From Anthoceros angustus (taxonomy: Eukaryota > Streptophyta > Anthocerotopsida > Anthocerotales > Anthocerotaceae): a stretch of 64,000 bases of DNA. The translations under genes and the position numbers were made by a program. Below the pieces are notes generated by a model. It saw nothing but the letters and a program-made list of their open reading frames with translations. It had not been told where the DNA came from and searched no databases. This document shows positions 56,299-64,000 of the stretch, in pieces (within the stretch, counting starts at the first letter, position 1; the number at the start of each line of letters is the position of its first letter). The stretch covers positions 868,001-932,000 of the forward strand of contig MU008151.1 in assembly GCA_010909165.1 (NCBI GenBank), written 5' to 3'.

Positions 56299-57440
56299 CT
56301 AAAGGCAAGGAGGAGGTAAGGGGATCCAAAATGGGATTAGCAATATCAAGGAGGTGGAGGCGGTAAAGAAAGGATGAGAGACGAAAAAGGCCATCAAGTT
56401 CGAGGGAAAAGGCGCAAATTCGAGAAAGGAGGATGGGTAATGGAGTTGAGCGCTTACAAGCAATGTGAGCGGAGAAAGGAAGATTGAACCCTTTCCACCT
56501 TCGCCCAAGAAGAAGGGAAAGATCCGGCCCCAAATTTCAGCGCCATACAAGGCGGAGGGAATTACCATAGTGTTGAGCAGTGCTTCAAGATTGATATCCC
56601 AAGATTCATCCTGTATAAAGAACGGCGCAGCATGAGCCCATCCCTTGGTAGCGGGAGGAGGCGGAGGAGGTCCAGTTAAATTTAGGACCGAAAATAGTGA
56701 TACCAGATAAGTATAGGATCGAACCATCTCCACCTCCGACCATCATAATAAAATTTGCAATCACCCTTGTAATCCCGAGTGTTGAACCGCATAATCTTGG
56801 TCTTGCAGATTGACAAAGAGACCCTTGGTTTTACAAAAAGGGATAAAACATCCGATTGCTTTTGCGAGGCCCTCAGAATGAGATAAAGAACAATATCATC
56901 CGCATATAGGAGGATAGGAATACTTTCGAAATAGCCGAGCACCGTGGTCGCCGGATCAAGAAGCCATTCCTCAAGCTCATCAATATACAACCCAAAGAGA
57001 TTTGGGGACAAAGGGTCGCCTCATGACGCCAAGTTGGATAGGGATCCGTGGGAAGACAAACCACGGGAGTCTTGATTCGAGCAAAGACCCTTTGTAGAGA
57101 AGGGTAGCATGCCACAAATGAGGAGGCATCTTAAGAGATTGAAGTCTCAAACAACTTATCCCAAGGCACGAGTTGAAAGCACGCTTAAAGTCAACAAAAC
57201 AACAAGACGTGCTTCTTGGATGTCGAGCCCCTTCAACAATAGCCGGAGGGTAAAAGATGATCCAAAGTATTGACCGGGCAAACTTGGCCCCGAGCACGCA
57301 CCTTAGCCTCCTCACCAGAAGTAGTCAAGATCTCCAAACTAGAGCTAAAGATCTTAGCATAGATAGACTCCACGGTGATAAATCGGTAATTAGAAGGGAG
57401 ATAAGGGTCCACCTTGAGAATGGAGTGGAATGGATAGCCC
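56299..57440 (-). pseudogene. LINE reverse transcriptase, block 1
   Basis: Minus strand contains SPNLFGLYIDELEEWLLDP, then LLYADDIVLYL with the catalytic Asp-Asp (57011-56682), preceded by NYRFITVESIYAKIFSSSLE (near 57385) and VRARGQ. The order is that of reverse transcriptase motifs in L1-like LINEs. Frameshifts break the frame repeatedly. Confidence 0.8.
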
Positions 57441-57695
57441 TGGTAGCCAGGCTATGGCCTCACTGCCTGGGGATGGATACTAAAGTCTGATGCTTTGATG
57501 GAGTCACATCCTGACGAAGTCATATCCTTGCGAAGTCCCATCCCGAAGAAGCCATTCCTCAAGCTCATCAATATACAACCCAAAGAGATTTGGGGACAAA
57601 GGGTCGCCTCATGACGCCAAGTTGGATAGGGATAGATCCACAACAGGCAAGCCTAGATGAAGGCTGTGTCAAGTGTTTTCCAAAACGAGCCACCG
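57417..57695 (-). other. Host snippets spliced into the LINE
   Basis: About 57417-57550 matches 8337-8475 (DJ-1 upstream flank) and about 57627-57692 matches 9260-9327 (R1 repeat end). Both are flanked by LINE sequence. The joins share short identical stretches, for example GGATAGGGAT and GAAGC. Confidence 0.75.
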
Positions 57696-59010
57696 GGACG
57701 TTGAGCAGAGAGATAAGGGTCGCCTCATGACGCCAAGTTGGATAGGGATCCGGGAGGAGGCGGAGGAGGCGGAGGGAATTACCATAGTGTTGAGCAGAGA
57801 GATAAAAGAACAATATCATCCGCATATGGATTACCATAGTGTTGAGCAAGCTTCAAGATTGATATCCCAAGATTCATCCTGTATAAAGCAGTAAAAACAC
57901 AGAGCCCATCCCTTGGTAGCGGGAGGCGGAGGAGGTCCAGTTAAATTTAGGACCGAAAATAGTGATACCAGATAAGTATAGGATCGAACCATCTCCACCT
58001 CGACCATCATAATAAAATTTGCAATCACCCTTGTAATCCCAGTGTTGAACCGCATAATCTTGGTCTTGTGATTGACAAAGAGACCCTTGGTTTTACAAAA
58101 AGGGATAAAACATCCGATTGCTTTTTGAGGCCCTCAGAATGAGATAAAGAACAATATCATCCATATAGGAGGATAGGAATACTTTCGAAATAGCCGAGCA
58201 CCGTGGTCGCCGGATCGAAGAAGCCATTCCTCAAGCTCATCAATATACAACCCAAAGAGATTTGGGGACAAAGGGTCGCCTCATGAGCCAAGTTGGATAG
58301 GGATCGTGGGAAGACAAACCACGGGAGTCTTGATTCGAGCAAAGACCCTTTTGTAGAGAAGGGTAGCATGCCACAAATGAGGAGGCATCTTAAGAGATTG
58401 AAGTCTCAAACAACTTATCCCAAGGCACGAGTTGAAAGCACGCTTAAAGTCAACAAAACAACGATGACGTGCTTCTTGGATGTCGAGCCCCTTCAACAAT
58501 AGCCGGAGGGTAAAAGATGATCCAAAGTATTCGGGCGGAAATGCAGCGAGCACGCACCTTAGCCTCCTCACCAGAAGTAGTCAAGATCTCCAAACTAGAG
58601 CTAAAGATCTTAGCATAGATAGACTCCACGGTGATAAATCGGTAATTAGAAGGGAGATAAGGGTCCACCTTGAGAATGGAGTGGATATCATTCTCACACC
58701 AAGGATCGAACCGAAAGACAAAGCATCATTAAAGCGAGAGGCAAGATGCGAGGAGAAGGAGGTAGAGTCAAAACCGGAATAAATCCCGTGGATACCATTA
58801 GGGTCGATGCTCGAGCTTCCGGATAGCACAGACACAGATTGGCGTGAAAACCCGAGACCGGATCGAGAGGGAGGCGGAGGGATGTGGTAAAGACTATGAA
58901 CATAGGAGAGGAGTTCAGAGTGGCTTTGAGAAGAATGGGTGAGCGGGTGTGGAATTCCTTCCAAAAGGCGAGCCAAGGACGTTGAGCGGAGAGATAAGAC
59001 GGTGTGTTCG
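57696..59010 (-). pseudogene. LINE reverse transcriptase, block 2
   Basis: Repeats block 1 from the downstream side (57830 onward) through the YADD region (damaged near 58160) and on to more 5' sequence (about 58690-59000), which block 1 lacks. A small jumble of LINE pieces lies at 57700-57830. Confidence 0.75.
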
Positions 59011-59019
59011 GCTTGGATG

Positions 59020-59110
59020 CCGACCTCAATGGTGGCCAGATGTCCTGAAGCCCATCTGGTGCCTGTGAGGAGCCAGGGACCTCTTGGATGTTTTGCAAGG
59101 TGGCGGACAG
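59020..59110 (+). pseudogene. ROCO C-terminal scrap inside the LINE region
   Basis: GGTGGCCAGATGTCCTGAAGCC and LLDVLQ-like sequence match ROCO at 4083-4170. It is only about 90 bp long. Confidence 0.6.
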
Positions 59111-59289
59111 TCTATCCCTCCGTGTAACAAGTGAGCTTTATTGGAAGAAGTTACTGCAGCTCGCCTCAGTGCAGAAATATGTAACGAAAAGGAAGCAGGC
59201 AATCGGAGCGGTTGCGCGTACTCATGGAAGAAGACAGACCTGGAGGAGCGGGGGGCGTGTTCTCAGACCTTCAAATCAAAACTGATGTT

Positions 59290-59585
59290 GGTGAACGAGG
59301 ATCTCACAGCAGAAGCAGTTGTGGAGACGAACTTTCAGGGATGTCGAGAAAGGCACAAACTTTATCATAGCTTGATGGAAGCCATCATTGAGGGCTCTCA
59401 AACGGAAGATGTGCTGAGCATTCTAGCAAGCGTGATTGGCAAGATCACGGAGCTGGGTGCTCACAAAACCAGGATGAGAAGATTCCTGTGCCAGTTGCGC
59501 AACACTAGATGCTACACTGGTCTTAACCATTCCATGCTCCTCACATGCCTGGCCAGCGTAAGTAGGGTGCGGGGTCTTAATTAAC
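59290..59585 (+). pseudogene. Caspase-type (C14) small-subunit fragment
   Basis: In one frame FRDVEKGTNFIIA (from 59333), in the next LMEAIIEGSQTEDVLSILAS then VIGKITEL, and after that DEKIPVPVAQH in a third frame. This fits the caspase p10 pattern (GSxFIxxLxExL, xxVNRKV, KQxPxxxS). About 59333-59395 aligns with 22607-22675, so the two are paralogous. The frame of 147 residues starting at 59141 spans most of it but mixes unrelated sequence before 59290. It is embedded between LINE blocks. Confidence 0.45.
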
Positions 59586-60004
59586 CAACCTGCATGCCTT
59601 CAATCAAGTGTCAGATATCGTCTTCAGCGACACACTGTTGGTGCATCAAACCTTGTTGGTCTTCTCTTCTCCTTTTCTACATTCCTGTTTGGCAAGAGAC
59701 GTCTCACAGCGTCCTTGTTTGGATGAACAGATGATGGCTCATAAAGGCTATGGGTAGAGGCAGAACGTGCGTGTTTGTACAGCTGCAGCGGTTGGTTTCA
59801 AGAAGCAAGTCCAGATTGGCGGTCTTTGGTTCTGATTTTTACATCCTGTAGACCGCCAGGATGTATTTTCATCTTCAGGCAAAGCTGGGACAGGATGTCA
59901 CTCAAATCGCACTGCAGCTCCTGCCTTCATGTCACAAATGGCTTCTCTTCAAGTGTCGGTGCCTCGACAAGCTTGCATAAAACAGCGATAAAACATCCAG
60001 CAGT
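59586..60004. other. Unannotated stretch between LINE blocks
   Basis: Not LINE-like and not recognised. It could be the rest of the caspase-like gene or its 3' flank. Confidence 0.35.
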
Positions 60005-61010
60005 TCTCCGGGAATGAGATAAAGAACAATATCATCCGTGATATAGGAGGATAGGAATACTTTCGAAATAGCCGAGCACCGTGGTCGCGATCAAGAAGCC
60101 ATTCCTCAAGCTCATCAATATACAACCCAAAGAGATTTGGGGACAAAGGTCGCCTCAACGCCAAGTTGGATAGGGATCCGTGGGAAGACAAACCACGGGA
60201 GTCTTGATTCGAGCAAAGACCCTTTTGTAGAGAAGGGTAGCAGATGCCACAAATGAGGAGGCATCTTAAGAGATTGAAGTCTCAAACAACTTATCCCAAG
60301 GCATGAGTTGAAAGCACGCTTAAAGTCAACAAAACAACGAGACGTGCTTCTTCGATGTCGAGCCCCTTCAACAATAGCCGGAGGGTAAAAGATGATCCAA
60401 AGTATTCGACCGGGCGGAAACCGGCTTGGCCCCGAGCACGCACCTTAGCCTCCTCACCTGTGAAGTAGTCAAGATCTCCAAACTAGAGCTAAAGATCTTA
60501 GCATAGATAGACTCCACGGTGATAAATCGGTAATTAGAAGGGAGATAAGGGTCGCCACCTTGAGAATGGAGTGGATATCATTCTCACACCAAGGATCGTG
60601 GAAACCGAAAGACAAAGCATCATTAAACAGAGGCAAGATGCGAGGAGAAGGAGGTAGAGTCGAACCGGAATAAATCCCGTGGATACCATTAGGGTCGAGT
60701 CGTACCACTCGAGCTTGACAGCACGGCAACTAGATTGGCGTGAAAACCCGAGACCGTGATCGAGGAATCAAAAGGTGGAGGCGAGGGATGTGGTAAAGAC
60801 TATGAACATAGGAGAGGAGTTCAGAGTGGCTTTGAGAAGAATGGGTGAGCGGTGTGGAATTCCTTCCAAAAGGCGAGCCACCGGGACGCTCAAGCAGAGA
60901 TAAGACGGTGTGTTCACTTGGATGAATTGGGACTTTTTCATGGAGATGAAGGCTTTGTAAGGCTTGACATTAGCTTTGTTAAAGAGCGGAATGATGGGAT
61001 CCGGGGAGGA
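60005..61010 (-). pseudogene. LINE reverse transcriptase, block 3
   Basis: Third copy of the reverse transcriptase N-terminal half, from the YADD vicinity (60030) to the linker before the endonuclease (about 60960). This block is continuous with the endonuclease to its right and so represents the element's original 5' part. Confidence 0.75.
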
Positions 61011-62145
61011 GATTAAGTTGGCGCAAAGTGAGATGCAATTGAGAGCGCATGCGCTTACAATCCGCATCAAACCAGGGATGGCGGGGGAGTTGGTTTGCAT
61101 GGGGAGGATTGCAAAATTTGAAAGGAAAGGTGGAGCGGGCAGAGGTGAGAACAGCAGAGGCGGAAGTGGCAGCGCGGCAAGAAAAAGGGAGGGTGGGGGA
61201 ATGGAAGCAAGGGAGGAGCGGAGCAAGCTGGAAAATTGGGGTACAAGGTCTTGTGGAAAGGTGAACTGTGGAGAGACAGGGAGGGGAGGGGGGATCCCGA
61301 GGGGCGGAGGAACAAAGATCAAAACAATCAAGAAGATGGTCGACTCCAAACATGTGGAGTCCAGAGTCCAGAGCCTAGAAATACGCGAGAGAAGGCCGAC
61401 GTCACCAATAACATAATCCAACCTGCTAGAAGAGGAACCATCACTGCTGAAGAAAGAATTACCTGCGCTGTCCGGCCAACGGGGGAGTCCGTTGAAAATG
61501 ACCATGTTGTGGGATTCAGCTAGACGTAAAAGGGCAACACCATAGGAATTTAGTGGATGGGTATCAGACGAAGACCGATCGAGCCCGAGGTCGACAGGAT
61601 CCAGCTGAGAAATTTTGTCGAAATCCAAGGAATCATAGATAGCAGCTTGTTGACAGCCGGTCCAAGCGTTGAAGTCCCCAACGAGAAGAATATCAGCAAT
61701 AGGGGAAAACTCGGAGATGGACTCGAGAGATCCGCATATGGATTACCGCCGAGCATATTTGGAGGACCTTGAGGGAAGTAATGACGCCAACATATAAGTC
61801 ACGGTGAGAAGAGAAAAGAGCGAATTGAACCCGGAGGATGAGCTAAGCTCGTCATGACGAATAAGGGAGATAAAAGGAGTCAAGGACTCCCGAAAATAGC
61901 AAGCAATACCCCCGAAAGCCTTGGGAGAGTTGCTGGAGACATGGTGTCTAAAGGTAGAAAAACATGAATATCCGGAGAACGGCCTAAGGGGGCGGGTATG
62001 ATGCTCATGAGTCTCTGATAGAAACACAATATCCCGGCAATCCCGGCCCGTGAGGAGATCAAGCATTCCGCCAGGGTGTAGATTGATAGATCCGTTGCAA
62101 TTCCAAGAAGCCAGGCGGAGGATGCCATCACGGGCCCCGCATCCC
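61011..62145 (-). pseudogene. LINE APE endonuclease
   Basis: Minus strand reads LASWNCNGSINLHPGG, DIVFLSETHEHH (catalytic Glu), ILLVGDFNAWTG (Asp/Asn pair), SSSSRLDYVIGD and, after a shift, the DHLLDC position of the terminal His. This is the full APE-type endonuclease motif series of L1-like elements. It has one or two frameshifts. Confidence 0.85.
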
Positions 62146-63300
62146 TACGGGACATGCGCGGCAGTCTTGGGTTCCCGTATAACTAGGTCGTCATCAATGA
62201 AATAAGCCACCATACCCTCTGATTTTGCCTTCTTACAGTCAAGCAACAATTGCTTCTTGCGTTCCCATTGGAGAGGAGTAAGGTCAGGGTTGACAAATAT
62301 ATCTTGGCCTTTCAAGTTTGTGCGTGCACGTAACACAACGTCCTCAAGAGTAAAAACGCACAATATAAGTGGGGATCGAGAATGGTCCTTACCCACTCTC
62401 CAAGCGTGTTGGAACCGAACATCGACCTTGATAACATCACCAAAACCCTTACAGACTTTCTCGAGTAGTTCCCGATATCCATGTCGGAGGTTTCGAGATC
62501 GCTTATCGCGATCGCGGACTCAAATGGTAGCGATATGATGGCGAGTTCGTCGCGGCCGTGACGGCAAAAGATCGGGTCGTAGGGGCAAGGGGCCTATCCA
62601 CCTCTTGAATAACCTCATCATTCTTGGACATGCCAAGACGGATAGAAGTTAATTTGTCTTCAACAATAATTTCAACCTTCTCCAAAAGGCCGTAGGTCAA
62701 ACGTGGTAGCCGGAGTAGAGTGTGGAATTGTGGTCACTCAACGTGCTTAGAGATCATATTAGCCTTTCGAAATCTTCCTGAGCTCCTTAAGAGATGTCTC
62801 AAGATCGATCTTTGGGCGTCATATCCATGCGGAAAGTGTCTAGAGAAGTCGCAATAAGGTGTTCCCATTCAAGGCTCAAAACATCACTGTGTTTGCCGTA
62901 ATTCATTGAGGAGGGAATCATTGGGTCTGGAGGGCCTCAAACCTATCGATAGATCCGAGTGCTTAGCAGAGAAATCTTGAGTCTAGCCTCCAAGATAGTA
63001 ATGACTCCATGAAAGAAAGTATTTGTCCTCCAAAACGAGAGTCACCCGCCTCAAGACTATGAACCCCGAGAATGACCGCCATGTCATATTGCACCTTAGA
63101 TTCAAGAGAGGACGCTTTAAGGCCATCCTGGAGCCATTACCGCTTGCCAAAATACCGTAGTAGAACACCGAAGAGATTAGCACGCCATAAGCAAGTTGCC
63201 CAATTACTGCACTTGGCCTGGGGCACAAGACGACCAAAGGGGAGCCCCAAGGCCGAAAAACCCCGAGTAGGGACCTAAAAGCCCTACCACCACACCGCAC
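62146..63300 (-). pseudogene. LINE ORF1 region
   Basis: The 3' part (62396-62146) reads NLKGQDIFVNPDLTPLQWER, then AYFIDDDLVIREP, the C-terminal domain typical of LINE ORF1 proteins. The upstream part has scattered open pieces with TYGLLEKVEIIVEDKL, probably coiled coil. No intact frame. Confidence 0.7.
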
Positions 63301-63339
63301 TCACGAATCCTGCAAAGACGGCCCAAAAATCGCGGACCC

Positions 63340-63500
63340 TCTCACCACGCTCCGCACCGCACCGCCCGATCCGCACCCTACGCCCGCACCGCACCGCCCG
63401 CCTGCACCCACGCCCGCACCGCACCGCCCGCACCCACGCCCGCACCCCACGCCCGCACCGCCCGCACCCACGCCCGCACCCACGCCCGCACTCACGCCAC
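63340..63500 (-). repeat. CGCCCGCAC-type tandem repeat at LINE 5' end
   Basis: About fifteen imperfect units of CGCCCGCACC/CGCCCGCACCCA. It lies at the expected 5' end of the element, so it may be its 5' untranslated region. Confidence 0.75.
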
Positions 63501-63519
63501 GCGCAAGGCTGGCCCGCAA

Positions 63520-64000
63520 ACTCAAAGATAAAATATGTGTTCACTATTTCAGAGAAACAGATTCATAGCCTGCTATTCACTTGTGGAGAAACAAAGATGG
63601 GTTATATCCGAATATCATTGCACTTCCTTCCCATACGCGACTTTGAGAGCGTGTTGTTCCTTTTCATATTCACCGGCACTGATGAGCTTAGATTCATGAA
63701 AGATCATGTTATCGAAAATTATAAGTAAAAGGGTTTCTAGACTGATTCGCCATGGACACCCAACCCAACCCAACCCAACCCAACCCAACCCAACCCAACC
63801 CAACCCAACCCAACCTAACCCAACCCAACCCAACCCAACCCAACCCAACCCAACCCAGCCCAGCCCAGCCCAGCCCATCATTCATCACAGGGACCGTGCA
63901 CGGGAGCCGTTCCGTTCCGTTCCGGTGTCCTGATCTCGACTGACCCGGACAAATTCCATTCCCATTTACTTATTTTAGCATGTTTAAGTTTGGGCTGTTT
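63520..64000 (+). repeat. Upstream module copy 3, running off the window
   Basis: Matches 293-700 and 14709-15110 after the LINE. If collinearity continues, the ATG of a further ROCO gene would lie about 155-160 bp beyond the window edge. Confidence 0.7.
63755..63860 (+). repeat. (AACCC)n pentanucleotide array
   Basis: About twenty AACCC units followed by four AGCCC units. The same position in the other two module copies has only a handful of units (near 550 and 14962). It is not the plant telomere repeat. Confidence 0.9.

Larger units (their letters stand above)
55557..63515 (-). mobile_element. APE-type non-LTR retrotransposon (LINE), internally scrambled
   Basis: Read on the minus strand from about 63510 to 55557: a GC-rich tandem 5' region, an ORF1-like region, an endonuclease, reverse transcriptase, a C-terminal Cys/His motif and a (GTT)n tail. 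It interrupts the host upstream module between CCTCAACCGC and AAACTCA; uninterrupted versions of the site are seen at 283-296 and 14702-14715. All frames are broken, and reverse transcriptase sections occur three times with foreign pieces between. The target duplication is short or unclear (perhaps CCGCAA). Confidence 0.8.

Noticed and set aside
63284-63544. Gly/Arg-rich frames at the LINE 5' end
   Set aside because: They are translations of the CGCCCGCAC tandem array, with no conserved domain.
63755-63860. Possible telomeric or interstitial telomere repeat
   Set aside because: The unit is AACCC (pentamer), not the plant heptamer CCCTAAA, and the array lies inside a duplicated gene-upstream module.
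63615-63943. Frames with Gly-Trp or Pro-Thr-Gln repeats
   Set aside because: They are translations of the (AACCC)n array.

Overview
The window reads as nuclear DNA of a land plant. Organellar-type PLS/DYW pentatricopeptide repeat (PPR) genes are abundant, there is a plant LSF2-type phosphoglucan phosphatase, and there are DRP1-like dynamin exons. Introns are very short (89, 125 and 110 bp in LSF2, about 50-100 bp elsewhere). Many DYW-class PPR genes together with tiny introns favour a seed-free vascular plant, with a Selaginella-like lycophyte as my best guess; this is an inference.

The window is mostly a mosaic of duplicated, broken gene copies. Two nearly full LRR-Roc-COR (ROCO) GTPase genes lie at 855-5175 (A) and 15266-19513 (B), each behind the same ~0.85 kb upstream module. 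That module reappears at the right edge (63520-64000), so another ROCO copy probably starts just outside. Between the ROCO copies lies a segment seen twice in the same order (about 6.19-14.4 kb and 45.65-55.55 kb): a PPR-DYW gene, a DJ-1/PfpI gene on the minus strand, a dispersed repeat, a ROCO C-terminal fragment ending in a 33-35 bp minisatellite, PPR scraps, dynamin GTPase exons, and a tandemly duplicated unidentified block. The second copy keeps more (whole DJ-1 gene, PPR-DYW end) but is interrupted by an APE-type LINE (about 55.56-63.51 kb, minus strand).

The middle holds scraps of several families (19.7-26.9 kb), including what I read as caspase-type (C14) peptidase fragments next to ROCO fragments. 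It then holds a PPR cluster (27.36-37.41 kb: a minus-strand PPR-DYW gene with an OSB-like PDF motif at its N-terminus, a chimeric plus-strand PPR gene, a long minus-strand PPR gene). The best-preserved gene is LSF2 (38052-39259). An AT-rich stretch follows (39.3-44.5 kb), with tandem repeats and an undescribed 1.85 kb element bounded by perfect 27-bp inverted repeats.

Almost every long reading frame is interrupted. Some breaks are shared by paralogues and so are old. Many others are one-base losses in short homopolymers, including one in the otherwise intact LSF2, so part of the apparent pseudogenisation may be consensus sequencing error. I found no rRNA, tRNA or CRISPR array.
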